From Delphinus delphis (lineage: Eukaryota; Chordata; Mammalia; Artiodactyla; Delphinidae): a stretch of DNA of 64,000 nucleotides. Where the stretch lies: positions 66,463,746 to 66,527,745 of the forward strand of contig NC_082689.1 in NCBI RefSeq assembly GCF_949987515.2, read 5' to 3'. A program made the position numbers and the translations under genes. The notes under the pieces were generated by a model, which ran no database searches, was not told the origin of the DNA, and saw nothing but the letters and a program-made list of their open reading frames with translations. Below, in pieces: positions 46,984 to 60,150 of this stretch; within the stretch, counting starts at the first letter, position 1; every line of letters begins with the position of its first letter.

Positions 46984-48783
46984 ATGGAGGACCTTCAAGA
47001 TGGCAGAGGAGAAAGATGTGGAGATCACCTTCCACCCCACAAATACATCAAAAATACATCTACATGTGGAACAACTCCTACAGAACACCTACTGAATGCT
47101 GGCAGAAGACCTCAGACTTCCCAAAAGGCAAGAAACTCTCCACGTACCTGGGTAGGGCAAAAGAAAAAAGAAAAAACAGACAAAAGAATAGGGATGGGAC
47201 CTGCACCTCTGGGAGGGAGCTGTGAAGGAAGAAAAGTTTCCACACACCAGGAAGCCCCTTCACTGGTGGAAACGGTGGGTGGGCGGGGTGAAGCTTCAGA
47301 GCCATGGAGGAGAGCGAAGCAACAGGGGTGCAGAGGGCAAAACGTAGAGATTCCCGCACAGAGGATAGGTGCCGACCAGCACTCACTAGCCTGAGAGGCT
47401 TCTCTGCTCACCCGCTGGGGCGGGTAGGGGCTGGGAGCTGAGGCTCGGGTTTCCCAAGGTCAGATCCCAGGAAGGGGACTGGGGTTGGCTGCGTGAAGAC
47501 AGCCTGAAGGGGGATAGTGCACCACAGCTAGCCGGGAGGGAATCCGGGAAAAACTCTGGACCTGTCTAAGAGGCAAGAGACCATTGTTTCCGGGTGTGCC
47601 AGGAGAGGAGATTCAAAACGCCACCGAAACGAGCTGCAGAGAGGGGCGCGAGCTGTGGCTATCAGGGGAGCCTATGCAGCCCGCCACTGCCAGGGTCCCG
47701 TGATCCAGAGACAACTTCCACAGAACACACGGCACGCCTCCAGCTGTTGCAACGTCACGTTGGCCTCTGCTGCTGCAGGCTCGCCCCACATTCCGTACCC
47801 CTTCCTCCCCCCGGCCTGAGTGAGCCAGAGCCCCCTAATCAGCTGCTCCTTTAACCCTGTCCTGTCTGGGCAAAGAACAGATGTCAGAGAGTGACCTACA
47901 TGCAGAGGCAGGGCCAAATGCAAAACTGAACCCCAGGAGCTGTGTGAACAAAGAAGAGAAAGGGAGACTTCTCCGTGCAGCATCAGGAGCAGATTAAATA
48001 TCCACAATCAACTTAATGTATCCTGCATCTGTGGAATACCTGAATAGACAATGAATCATCCTAAAATTGAGGCAGTGGACTTTGGGAGCAACTTATAGAC
48101 TTGGGGTTTGCTGTCTGCAACAGACTAGTTTCTGATTTTTATGTTTATTTTAGTATAGTTTTTAGAGCTTGTTATCATTGGTGGATTTGTTGATTGCTCT
48201 CTTCTTTTTTTATTAATTTTTTTATTTTAATAATTTTTTTATGTTAATAACTTTATTTATTTTATTTTATTTTTCTCCCTTTTCTTCTGAGCTGTGTGGC
48301 TGACAGGGACTTGGTGCTCCAGCCAGGTGTCAGGCCTGAGCCTCTGAGGTGGGAGAGCCAAGTTCAGGACATTGGACCACCAGAGACCTCCTGGCCCCAA
48401 ATAATATCAATTAGCGAGAGCTCTCCCAGAGATCTCCATCTCAGCACAAAGACCCAGCTCCACACAACGACCAGCAAGCTCCAGTGCTGGACACCCCATG
48501 CCAAGAAACTAGCAAGAAAGGAATACAACCCCATCCCCATATGATTTTAGGCTGCCTAAAATCATAATAAGTTCCCAAAACACACCACTGGATATGGTCC
48601 TGCCCACCAGAAAGACAAGATCCAGCCTCATCCACCAGAACACAGGCACCAGTCCTCTCCACCAGGAAGCCTACACAACCCACTGAACCAACCTTACCCA
48701 CTGTGAGCAGACACCAAAAACAATGGGAACTATGAAGCTGCAGCCTGACAAAACGAGACCACAAACATAGTAAGTTAAGCAAA
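46984..48783 (+). promoter_or_regulatory. L1 5' UTR (internal promoter region), element B
   Basis: About 1.8 kb, GC- and CpG-rich between roughly 47200 and 47850, in contrast to the AT-rich surroundings. A T-rich low-complexity tract follows at about 48200-48285. In L1s this region carries the RNA polymerase II internal promoter. Whether it is active here cannot be seen. The frames across it (for example 46984-47394) show no conserved domain and are treated as chance. Confidence 0.7.
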
Positions 48784-49670
48784 ATGACAAGACAGAGGAA
48801 TATGCAGCACATGAAGGAGCAAAATAAAAACCCACCTGACCAAACAAATGAAGAGGAAATAAGCAGTCTACCTGAAAAAGAAATCAGAGTAATGAGAGTA
48901 AAGATGATGCAAAATCTTGGAAATGGAATGGAGAAAATACAAGAAACATTTAATAAGGACCTACAAGAACTAAAGAGCAAACAAACAATGATGAACAACA
49001 CAATAAATGAAATTAAAAATTCTCTAGAAGCAATCAATAGCAGAATAACTGAGGCAAAGAACGGATAAGAGACCTGGAATATAAAATAGTGGAAATAACT
49101 ACTGCAGAGCAGAATAAAGAAAAAGAATAAAAAGAATTGAGGAAAGTATCAGAGATCTCTGGGACAACATTAAATGAACCAATATTCAAATCATAGGGGT
49201 CCCAGAAGAAGAAGAGAAAAAGAAAGGGACTGAGAAAATATTTGAAGAGATTATAGCTGAAAACTTCCTTAATATGGGAAAGAGTCACCCAACCCCAGGA
49301 AGCACAGAGAGTCCCATACAGGATAACCCTTAGGAAAAACACACCAAGACACATATTAATCAAACTAACAAAAATTAAGTTCAAAGAAAAAATATTAAAA
49401 GCAGCATGGGAAAAGCAACAAATAACATACAAGGGAACCCCCATGAGGTTAACAGCTGATATTTCAGCAGAAACTCTACAAGCCAGAAGCGAATGGCAGG
49501 ACATATTTAAAGTGATGAAAGGGAAAAAACTACAACCAAGACTACTCTACCCAGTAACGATCTCATTCAGATTCAACGGAGAAATTAAAACCTTTACAGA
49601 CAAGCAAAAGTTAAGAGAATTCAGCACCACAAAACCAGCTTTAAAACAAATGCTAAAGGAACTTCTCTAG
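48784..49670 (+). pseudogene. L1 ORF1, broken, element B
   Basis: The frame starts ATG at 48784 (MTRQRNMQHMKEQ). It runs through a coiled-coil region (NNTINEIKNSLEAINSRI) and stops at 49066-49068. The RRM (IIGVPEEEEKKKGTEKI, around 49192-49245) and the C-terminal domain (49443-49670: EWQDIFKVMKGKKLQPRLL, then LREFSTTKPALKQM) remain in other frames. The stop at 49668-49670 matches the family end. The intact protein would be about 295 residues. The minus-strand frame over 48441-49037 is only its antisense shadow. Confidence 0.88.
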
Positions 49671-49728
49671 GCAGAAAACACAAGAGAAGGAAAAGACCTA
49701 CAAAAACAAACCCAAAACAACTAAGAAA

Positions 49729-52700
49729 ATGGTAATAGGAACATACATATCGCTAATTACCTTAAATATAAATCGATTAAATGCTCCAACCAAAAGACAT
49801 AGACCGGCTGAATGGATACAAAAACAAGACTCGTATATATGCTGTGTACAAGAGACCCACTTCAGACCTAGGGACACATAGGGACTGAAAGTGAGGGGAT
49901 GGAAAAAGATATTCTATGCAAATGGAAATGAAAAGAAAGCTGGAGTAGCAATTCTCGTATCAGACAAAATAGACTTTAAAATAAAGACTATCACAAGAGA
50001 CAAGGAAGGACACTATATAATGATCAAGGGGTCAATCCAAGAAGATATAACAATTGTAAATATTTATGCACCCAACATAGGAGCACCTCAGTGCCTAAGG
50101 CAAATGCTAACAGCCATAAAAGGGGAAATCAACAGTAACACAATCAGAGTAGGGGACTTTAACACCCAACTTTCACCAACGGACAGATCATGAAAAATGA
50201 AAATAAATAAGGAAACACAAGCTTTAAATGATACATTAAACAAGTTGGACTTAATTGGTATTCATAGGACATTCCATACAAAAACAACAGAATACACATT
50301 CTTCTCAAGTGCTCATGGAACATTCTCCAGGATAGATATATCTTGGTCACAAGTCAAGCCTTGGTAAATTTAAGAAAATTGAAATCGTATCAAGTATTTT
50401 TTCAAACCACAGTGCTATGAGACTAGATATCAATTAAAGGAAAAAAACTATAAAACATACAAACACATGGAGGCTAAACAATATGCTACTAAATAACCAA
50501 GGATCACTGAAGAAATCAGAGGAAATGAGAAAATACCTAGAAACAAATCACAATGAAAACACAAAGACCCAAACCCTATGGGATGCAGCAAAAGCAGTTC
50601 TAAGAGGAAAGTTTATAGCAATACAATCCTACCTCAATAAACAAGGAAACTCTCAAATAAACAACCTAACCTTAAACCTAAAGCAATTAGAGAAAGAAGA
50701 ACAAAAAAATCCCCAAAGTTAGCAGAAATCATAAAAATCAGATCAGAAATAAATGAAGAAGAAATGAAGGACACAATAGCAAAGATCAATAAAACTAAAA
50801 GATGGTTGTTAGAGAAGATAAACAAAATTGAAAAACCATTAACCACACTCATCAAGAAAAAGAGGGAAATGACTCAAATCGACAAATTATAAATGAAAAA
50901 GGAGAAGTAAAAACTGACACTGCAGAAATACAAAGGATCATGAGAGATTACCACAAGCAACTACATGCCAATAAAATGGACAACCTGGAAGAAAGGGACA
51001 AATTGTTAGAAAAGCACAACCTTCCGAGACTGAACCAGGAAGAAAGAGAAAATAAAAACAGACCAGTCACAAGCACTGAAATTGAAACTGTGATGTAAAA
51101 TCTTCCAACAAACAAAAGTCCCATACCACACAGCTTCACAGGTACATTCTATCAAAGATCTAGAGAAGAGCTAACACCTATCCTTCTCAAACTCTTCCAA
51201 AAAACAGCAGAGGGAGGAACACTCCCAAACTCATTCCACAAGGCCACCATCACCTTGAAACCAAAACCAGACAAAGATGTCACAGAAAAAGAAAACTACA
51301 GGCCAATATCACTGATGAACATAGATGCAAAAATCCTCAACAAAATACTAGCAAACAGTATCCAACAGCACATTAAAAGAATCATACACTATGACCAAGT
51401 GGGGTTTATCCCAGGAATGCAAGGATTCTTCAATATACACAAATCAATCAATGTGATACACCATATTAACAAATTAAAGGATAAAAACCTTATGATAATC
51501 TCAATAGATGCAGAAAAATCTTTTGACAAAATTCAACACCAATTTATGATAAAAAACTTTCCAAGAAAGTAGGCATAGAGGGAACTTACCTCAACATAAT
51601 AAAGGCCACATATCACAAACCCACAGCCAAAATCATTCTCAATGGTGAAAAACTGAAACCATTTCCACTAAGATCAGGTAAAAGACAAGGTTGCCCAATC
51701 TCACCACTATTATTCAACATAGTTTTGAAAGTTTTAGCCACAGAAATCAGAGAAGAAAAAGAAATAAAAGGAATCCAAAGCAGAAAAGAAGAAGTAAAAG
51801 TGTCACTGTTTGAAGATGACATGATACTATACATAGAGAATCCTAAAGATGCTATCAGAAAACTACTAGAGTGAATCAATGAATTTGGTAAAGTAGCAGG
51901 ATACAAAATTAATGCACAGAAATCTCTTGCATTCCTATACACTAATGATGAAAAACCTGAAAGAGAAATTAAGAAAACATTCCCATTTACTATTGTAACA
52001 AAAAGAATAAAATACCTAGGAATAAACTTACCTAAGGAGACAAGAGACCTGTATGCAGAAAATTATAAGACACTGATGAAATAAATTAAAGATGATACAA
52101 ACAAATGGAGAGATAAACCATGTTCTTGGATTGGAAGAATCAACATTGTGAAAATGACTATACTACCCAAAGCAATCTACAGATTCAATGCAATCCCTAT
52201 CAAACTACCAATGGCATTTTTCACAGAATTAGAACCAAAAAATTTCACAATTTGTAGGGAAACACAAGAGATTCCGAATAGCCAAAGCAATCTTGAGAAA
52301 GAAAAACGGAGCTGGAGGAATCAGGCTCCCTGATTTCAGACTATATTACAAAGCTACAGTAATCAAGACAGTATGGTACTGGCACAAAAACAGAAATATA
52401 GATCAATGGAACAGGATAGAAAGCCCGGAGATAAACCTGCGCACATATGGTCACCTTATCTTTGATAAAGGAGGCAAGAATATACAATGGAGAAAAGACA
52501 GCCTCTTCAATAAGCGGTGCTGGGAAAACAGGACAGCTACATGCTAGAGAATGAAATTAGAACACTCCCAAATAGCATACACAAAAATAAACTCAAAATG
52601 GATTAAAGACCTAAATGTAAGGCCAGACACTGTAAAACTCTTAGAGGAAAACATAGGCAGAACACTCTATGACATAAATCACAGCAAGATCCTTTTTGAC

Positions 52701-53521
52701 CCACCTCCTAGAGAAATGGCAACAAAAACAAACAAATGGGACCTATGAAACTTAAAAGCTTTTGTATGCAAAGGGAACCATAAACAAGACGAAAAGACAA
52801 CCCTCAAAATGGGAGAAAATATTTGCAAACAAAGCAACTGACAAAGGATAATCTCCAAAATATACAAGCAGCTCATGCATCTCAATATCAAAAAAACAAA
52901 CAACCCAATGCAAAAATGGGCAGATGACCAAAATAGACATTTCTGTAAAGAGGATATATAGATTGCCAACAAACACATGAAAGGATGCTCAACATCACTA
53001 ATCATTAGAGAAATGTAAAGCAAAACTACAATGAGGTATCACCTCACACCAGTCAGAATGGCCATCATCAAAACATCTACAAACAATAAATGCTGGAGAG
53101 GGTGTGGAGAAAAGCGAACCCTCTTGCACTGTTGGTGGGAATGTAAATTGATACAGCCCCTATGGAGAACTGTATGGAGGTTCCTTAAAAATCTAAAAAT
53201 AGAACTACCATATGACCCAGCAGTCCCACTACTGGGCGTATATCCTGAGAAAACCATAATTCAAAAATAGTCGTGTACCACAATGTTCATTGCAGCACTA
53301 TTTACAATAGCCAGGACATGGAAGCAACTTAAGTGTCCATCGACAGATTGATGGATAAAGAAGATGTGGCACATATATACAATTGAATATTACTCAGCCA
53401 TAAAAAGAAATGAAATTGAGTTATTTGTAGTGAGGTGGATGGACCTAGAGTCTGTCATACAGAGTGAAGTAAGTTATAAAGAGAAAAATACCATATGCTA
53501 ACATATATATATGGAATCTAA
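49729..53521 (+). pseudogene. L1 ORF2, broken, element B
   Basis: ATG at 49729 opens MVIGTYISLITL. The endonuclease part is readable at 49891-50193 (DKEGHYIMIKGSIQEDIT, then GDFNTQLSPTDRS, keeping the D-F-N motif). Reverse-transcriptase segments are at 51255-51572 ([30 protein letters not shown]). The catalytic box at 51809-51820 reads F-E-D-D instead of F-A-D-D. C-terminal parts are at 52293-52547, 52551-52748 and 53031-53270 ([18 protein letters not shown]). The final stop is at 53519-53521. Many frameshifts exist, so no functional enzyme can be made. Confidence 0.92.
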
Positions 53522-53863
53522 AACAGAAAATGGTTCTGACAGGAATAAAGATGCATACATAGAGAATGGACTTGAGGACACGGGGAGGGGGAAGGGTAAG
53601 CTGGGACAAAGTGAGAGAGTGGCACTGACAAATATACGCTACCAAATGTAAAATAGATAGCTAGTGGGAAGCAGCTGCATCGCACGGGGAGATCAGCTCA
53701 GTGCTTTGTGACCACCTAGAGGTGTGGGATAGGGAGTGAGTGAGGGAGATGTAAGAGGGAAGGGATATGGGGGTATATGTACACTTACAGCTGATTCACT
53801 TGTTATACAGCAGAAACTAACACACCATTGTAAAGCAATTATACTCCAATAAAGATGTTAAGA
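53522..53863 (+). mobile_element. L1 3' UTR, element B
   Basis: The same cetartiodactyl-type 3' UTR as at 6.3 kb: 'gaggacacggggagggggaa', 'gctagtgggaagcagctgc' and 'attatactccaataaagatg'. It ends in a short 'ttaagaaa' rather than a long A tail. Confidence 0.92.
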
Positions 53864-53873
53864 AAAGAATTTT

Positions 53874-54795
53874 CACACGTAAATAACTAAAAAACAAATA
53901 ACGTAATTTAAAAACCAGCTAAGGATTTCAATAGACATTTCTTCAAAAAAAATATACAAATAGCCAATAAGTACTGGAAAAGATGCTTAACATCATTAAT
54001 CATTAGGTATATGCAAATCAAAACCACAATGAGATATCACTTCACATTCACTAGGAAGGCAATGATAATAATTTTAATAACAACAATAGCAACAGGTTAA
54101 AAAGACAAGTGTTGTTGAGGATATGGAGAAATTGTAACCTTTTGCATGTTGATGGGAGTGTAAACTGGTTCAGCCATCTTGGAAAACAATCTGGCAGTTC
54201 CGCAAAAAGTTAAATGGAGAGTTACCATATGACACAGTAATTTCACTCCTACATATATGCTAAAGAGAAGAAAAAAGCAATACGTTCACACAAAACGTTG
54301 TACATGAATGCTCATAGCAAGATTATTCAGAATTGCCAAAAAGTGGAAACAAACCAGTCTATCAGCTGTTAAATAAATAAAATGTAGTTTATCTCTACAA
54401 GGAAATGGTATTTGACAACTAAAATGAATGAAATATTGACACAAGCCACAGGATGGATGAATCTTGAAATCATTATGCCAAGTGAAAGAAGTCAGTCACA
54501 AAAGACCACATAATGTATGACTGTATTACATGAAACGTCCAGAATAGGTAGATCAATAGAGACAGAGAGTAGATTAGTGGTTACCTAGGGCTGGGGATGC
54601 AGGGATGAAGAGGTAGGGGAAATGGAAAGTGACTATTGATGAATATGGGATTTCTTTTTGGGATGATTAAATGTTCTGAAACTGATAGTGATGATACTTG
54701 CACAGTTCTGTTAATATACTAAAACCCATAGCACTGTATACTTTAAATGGATGAATTGTATAACATTCAAATTATTTCTCAATAAAGTTGTTTAA
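53874..54795 (+). mobile_element. old L1M fragment, right half of the split element
   Basis: It resumes the host L1 interrupted at 46983, with 'agccaataagtactggaaaa' (53963), 'caaaaccacaatgagatatc' (54018) and 'ggttcagccatcttggaaaa' (54167). Its own 3' UTR ends 'tttctcaataaagttg' (54775). It reconstitutes with the left half into one 5'-truncated element of about 1.3 kb. Confidence 0.85.
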
Positions 54796-56335
54796 AAGTT
54801 AAATTAAATGCTTTGGGAAAGGAATATACATGAGGTCTAAGTTTAGTCTATCAGTTTCTGGCTTGGATGACTAACGACTGAAACCAAAGACTACCAAAGT
54901 AGAAGAAGCATCTTTAAGATGAATGATCTCACCAAAGACAACAGTGAGTAGAATTATGTGGCAAGAGAAGTCAAGAGTACAAAACAATACAGAGACATCA
55001 AGTAATGGAAGAACAGTCCTTGTATTTGGTAATTTTAGGACACTGGTAACCGCAGGGAAATTGATTTCTGAGGAATAGTAGCAGTAGCCTCAAACTGCAG
55101 TAGTCAAGGATTAAACAAGGAATTTATCACTTTTTTTTTTTTTTACTATCTCTGGTAGTAGACTAAGAGAATACACAGGCCAAGTGCAACATATAGATGA
55201 CCCTTAATCTTCTTCCCTTCTTATCCAAACTTAATATCTTTGTTTCCCTTCCTCTGTCACACTGTACCCAGATGTTAAATATTTACAGGCCTTTTTCCTA
55301 TGTTCTTTCCCAGTTTGCACTCACCATCTTCAACTTAGAACTGGATCATAAATCTTGGCTCCAGAATTGCTGGGGTACATGCCACTCAAGTCTGGCATTG
55401 GGGAAACCAACAGAGTAGAGAGGACTATGGCATAGGATGAAGAAACCATTGAAGCTTCTCTTTAACCCCAAGCCATGGAAGATGGGATGGGCAGAGAAAT
55501 AAGGAGAGGAGAATGAAGAGGTTATAATGAGTTTATTACATGAGAAATTAGACCACAAACTATCTCAGTATGTTGGAAAAATAAGTTAAATATTACAAAA
55601 ACAGAATGGTTAATAGACATAAATATAAAGCTCTGGTTTGGATATAAAAAATATAAGTTTAGGATAAGGTGAATCAGGTTTAATAAAACTGTATCTGAAA
55701 AATAAAAATGTAGAGTTCTGGCTGCTTAGACAGAATAAATTTTAAACTAAAACGCTGTAGAGATCATTCTCTTTGGCTCTCTGTATATCACTTTTCTGCA
55801 AAGCAAATTTAGTTTAGCTAATGAAATATAAAACTCTTGGGGGATATTTCAAATGACATGATAAATAGGAAAACACCTTAAAATTGCAAGTTAAGTTTTA
55901 TTGTTTTTAATCAGAGGTAGAGCAAGACTTAAGAAGACACTGCCCAACAGTGAGATTGTCTTTGAGTGACTGTTAACTAAACATTTATCTGAATTTGGGC
56001 TAGAAAGAAGGGTTGTCCACTTATTTGGGTGTTCAGTTGCCACAGACATATTCCTTACAAGACAGAATCTTTAAAGGAACCATTTCTGGGGAAAGCAATT
56101 TTAGTGGCCTTTAGATGTCACCACAAGACACTCTCCTTTTGCTTCACTAATCTCTTCTAGAAGTGACCAGCGGGAAAAATCTATAGTGGATACTTGCTGT
56201 ACTTGCAACTCTGCACACTCTCCTCATCTGCTTATACTCACACCCCAATTTCTCTTTAGAGATCCTTCTTAATCAAACTGTTGGTACCTGTAGTCCATGT
56301 AACTCTGTCACTGCCGTTGGCTTCTGTATTTCTCT
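54796..56335. other. unassigned sequence
   Basis: About 1.5 kb without a recognisable gene or repeat. A T run lies at 55131-55144. Confidence 0.35.
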
Positions 56336-56339
56336 GGCC

Positions 56340-56700
56340 ACCAAGCCTGGTCCAAGATTGGACATTAGTCTCAATCAGAACCAATGGATCAAAATATCAA
56401 AACTTTGGAACTGGACTAGAATTGTGAGCATATAAACATTTAATTCCTAGAGGCTGTCTTGGCATAAGAGAGGAGAGAATATCTATGAATAAAGCCAATA
56501 GTGAGAAAAGAAAAGGCGACAGCTGGAAGAGAGATCAGGTCCAGATGATTTCATTTGATCTCCAGGTGCAGGCTTGCCCGAAGCCATATCACATTCTGGA
56601 CTTCCCAATCCTATAAGCCAATACACTCTCTTTCCGCTTAAGCCAATTATGGTTGAATATTCTGTCACTTGAAGTCAAATAATCCCAACTAATTTTTACA
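56340..56700 (+). mobile_element. ancient LTR-like repeat, 3' part
   Basis: 'ctggtccaagattggacatt' (56347), 'ctataagccaatacactctc' (56610), 'ttccgcttaagccaattatg' (56632) and 'tctgtcacttgaagtcaaat' (56661) follow the 3' end wording of an old mammalian LTR-like repeat. The same family appears to recur at 60.4-60.9 kb. I cannot give the exact name (MLT1-like is my best guess). Confidence 0.5.
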
Positions 56701-58275
56701 TCGCTGCTTCTAAAATGCCTGCTTCGTGGCAGGCAAAACACAACTGGGCAGTCTTTTTCATAGGCAGCTAACGGCCCTACATAAGAATAAATCAATAAAT
56801 TAAGGCTCGCTTAGTAAACATCTTTTCTTTCCAAATGATGTTGATTATTAATGTGATTGATCTAAGTCTGCATAAAACATAAATGGAATAGCACTATATT
56901 AAAGAAACCTTTTCATTTGCAGTGCTCAGGGAAAACATTATCAGGTATGTGATAGCTCTCAGAAAGCAGTTTTAGTTCTAGCACTTGAAATTCTTGTACT
57001 CAATTACAAGTCTGTTTTATTAAATGGCAATCTCATATTATTTGCTCTTACCATGCCCTGGGCTTTGCTTTTGCTAATGCTTAGGACACTCCCTGTGAAT
57101 TAAACCCTCAGGAAAATACCATCAATGCTTCCTGCAATTGACCTCCATATTAAAAATGGCATGAAGGTTGTCCAACAGACATAACATGTTCCCTAAATGC
57201 AATGCTTCCAACTTGTAAAAGAGACATGGCAGGCAACCTTGCTTTGTCACCTCATTTATTTCCTCCAAATTTATGACCTATACAATGGAGTTTTTCAATG
57301 TTTTTTTCTTCAGCAGCTAGCTTGCCATTGTGTAGTGATGCATAGAACTGTAGGACTGAAGTTTCTAGAGATTATTTAAGTATTCCTCTCTAGTTAAAAT
57401 TGTGTATGTGTATTCGATCAGAGATTGTTTATACCTTGAATCATTCATCTTTCTCCACATCACCAACCCATCATAATTAGAAGATATATTTTTTTCTGGC
57501 AGATCATCTCTGTCTAGATCATTAGGGGTGATCAAAAGTTTAATTGATTATGTGGTTTTAGTTATGTCTGACTCTAGATTCTGGGTGTGATACTTTAGGA
57601 GATGAGAACTCTGGTTTATTATTATGGCTGTTTCTTGCTTGCCGAGTTACCTATTTGTTGTTCAAGGCTCTTTACCATGCAGTACTCATAATTAGCAACT
57701 AATTTAAGAAATAAAAGCTACTTCCTTAATCTTCAATTGTTCTTAAAGTTACTATCAAAAGTGTTGGAATTTGTAGAACAGATTTCTAAATAGTGAAGAA
57801 GAATTGTTCATGCCACTCAATTTTAAAGAAAAAAAACCCAAATTACATTTTTGACAGTTATCATCATGTTGCTTGTCAATGATGATATTAACAATGCTAG
57901 TTCAATTAATCTACAAGGACACTCTTCAAACAGAAGAACCCAGCAAGGACAAAATCATTGTAGTGCCTGATCATTTCTGTTGGTAGAAAATTCAGTAGAT
58001 TACAGAGATGTTGAAAAGTAAATGAATCAGTGGGGCCTTATACAGATGCAACAGCATACTACAAAGGATTTCGGGAGGTGAAAATGAGTGTGAGTGTGGA
58101 TTAAACAGTAGGTGAATCACAATATTTAAATTGGAAATTTCAACCAAAGAACCAAGAATTAATAAATGCAATGCTGTATTCCAAAGAAGGTTCCAGACAT
58201 GCATACCTGAATGAAGTTTCATTATTCTCACAACCCTGCACCCACCTCAAGGGGACAAAACTTGGTCTGTGGAAA
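56701..58275. other. unassigned unique-looking sequence
   Basis: No repeat or gene was recognised. It includes stretches (56800-57150 and 57470-57600) with TAAT- and TCF-like motifs that could be conserved non-coding DNA. Confidence 0.3.
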
Positions 58276-58281
58276 TTAGAG

Positions 58282-58285
<4 letters not shown>

Positions 58286-58318
<33 letters not shown>

Positions 58319-58508
58319 GGTACGCGGGTCTCTCGCTGTTGTGGCCTCTCCCGTTGCGGAGCACAGGCTCCGGACGCGCAGGCTCAGCGGCCATGGCTCA
58401 CGGGCCCAGCCGCTCCGCGGCACGTGGGATCTTCCCGGACCAGGGCACGAACCCGTGTCCCCTGCATCGGCAGGCGAACTCTCAACCACTGCGCCACCAG
58501 GGAAGCCC
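58286..58508 (-). mobile_element. CHR-type SINE, short form, long T tail
   Basis: The element is reversed, with an uninterrupted run of about 30 T before GCGGTACGCGGGTC, ending in CCACCAGGGAAGCCC. The duplication TAGAGGGGA (plus shared T) is at 58277-58285 and 58509-58517. The long pure tail argues for a very recent insertion. Confidence 0.95.
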
Positions 58509-58522
58509 TAGAGGGGATTTTT

Positions 58523-59955
58523 GAAGAGGAATTGTTTTGAAACTTCTACTAATTAATCCCCCAAACACCTTCCACCAAGAGAGAAGAGTGGAGGTAGCCC
58601 CATCTTCACCTCAAGTATTGTAATAAGATTTTCAAAGGCATCAACCATGGAGCTTAATAAAAGTCCCCAGCATTTAATCAGGCATAGGACACAAGAAAAT
58701 CTAACATGCTGCTTTTGCAAAACAAAAGAGAGGTGGTTTCTGTACTGGGATTGGAGTCCATCTCCAGAAATTTTGGTAGAATTTAGGCAGAAAAATGCAA
58801 GAGTTTCCACATGGAAGACAGAATCAATCTGGAGCCAGTTTTAAACCTTTTCAATTGTCCATCTGAAAAGGCAATAAGATGTGGACAAATAACCTGGATG
58901 AGTGGGTCTCCAGAAAACCATAAGCCTAGGGAGGAGCATTTTTCAAGGGGAATAAAAATGCATTGTCCTTGTGAAAGGAAAAGTAGTCAAATACTCCCTC
59001 TAAGAATCACTATTGAAAGAAGAATTGCCTCTAAACATTTGGCAGTTCCTAAGACGTCAAGATGATGAAGTTGTCTTACAGCCTTACCAGCCAAGTAAGA
59101 ACTTTCCTTCTTCCACTTTCCATCTCCTTCCATCTTTAATCCTGCAAGGGTCAGGACCCAAGAGTGGCATGCTGGGGGAGGAGAGGTAGAAGCTTAAGGA
59201 GGGGAGAGAGAGGACTGCATTTTTATTTGCACCAGAAAGAGAAAATTTTAAGTTTAAATCAAGTTCAAATTTTTATTTTCTAAATGGGTTATTTATACAG
59301 CTAGTAAATTGAGATTAAGTTTGTGACAAAATGAGACTATAAGACTTTGTATTACTTAAGAGTGACAAGAAAAAATACTGAGCATGCCCAAGATTTTAAC
59401 CATGAGCAGGGGAAGAAATTCTTCCACTGTATTCCTTTTTGAAAACAGTGAAGATAAAAATAGAGTTGCCTTTGATATCATACTCTGTGAGCCCAGGCCT
59501 GTCCAATGTATTATTTGACTGTGAATAGTCTGTACACAAATTGATGGCCCAGTATTTACATGGTCACAATTCCTATGAGGATACTTATTTCTAAAGCTCC
59601 TGAATGAGAGTTGTTGCATCTAATTTGTTCAGGCATTTTAGTAGCCACTTAGCTACGAACAGAATGATTACCTTATTTCAAAGGCTTCCAAACAATCAAA
59701 TAAGTATGGCTAACTTATAGATGACTAACAAACAAGCACTAAAAAGCCACTGGAAGAATCTAGAGAAGTATGAAAAAAATCCAAGTCTTAATTTTCTGGA
59801 AAATATAGGAAGCTAAATTATCACGTTAGACATTAATTTTTCTAAAGTTTTCATGTGTATATAGGAGATAGAAATAATACAGTGGAAAGAAATCTGTATA
59901 CAAAATCAAGTAAAAATATGTGTTTCAAAAATAAACTTTGTGAAGAAATATAGTA
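58523..59955. other. unassigned sequence
   Basis: No recognised gene or repeat. Frames of 65-87 codons show no domain. Confidence 0.3.
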
Positions 59956-59959
59956 ATAT

Positions 59960-60150
59960 TTTACAGTTTAAAACCATATTGTCATTTTATTTATCTTGCC
60001 AACAATCCTGTGAGGGAAGTGAGGCCACAAAAATTACTACATTTACAGTTGAGAACATGGAGCCTGAAAAAGTTCAGGTGTTTTGCCTAATACCACACAG
60101 ATTTTTATTAGCAAAGCTAGGCCTGGAACCTAGGGTTCTTCCCCTGTTCT
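59960..60150 (-). mobile_element. MIR SINE
   Basis: 'ccaacaatcctgtgagggaa' (59999), 'acatttacagttgagaacat' (60039) and 'ttagcaaagctaggcctgg' (60108) are the antisense of the MIR core and tRNA side, in the right order. Confidence 0.65.

Larger units (their letters stand above)
46984..53863 (+). mobile_element. L1 element B, full-length but inactive
   Basis: An element of about 6.9 kb with a complete layout. It has a GC-rich 5' UTR (46984-48783) starting near 'ccttcaagatggcagagg', ORF1 (48784-49670), a 58-base spacer, ORF2 (49729-53521) and a 3' UTR with tail (53522-53863). AAAGAATTTT lies on both sides (46973-46982 and 53864-53873) as target duplication, and the host sequence is an older L1. 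Several stops and frameshifts in both ORFs prevent activity. It is the only copy in the window with the long 5' UTR. Confidence 0.95.

Noticed and set aside
46984..47394. 136-codon plus frame overlapping the start of element B
   Set aside because: It lies in the L1 5' UTR. No similarity to a known L1 product (such as the antisense ORF0 of primates) can be claimed.
47200..47850. CpG island of a host gene
   Set aside because: The GC- and CpG-rich segment lies within the 5' UTR of L1 element B and is explained by it.
48441..49037. 198-codon open frame on the minus strand
   Set aside because: Antisense of the 5' UTR end and ORF1 of L1 element B, with no domain.
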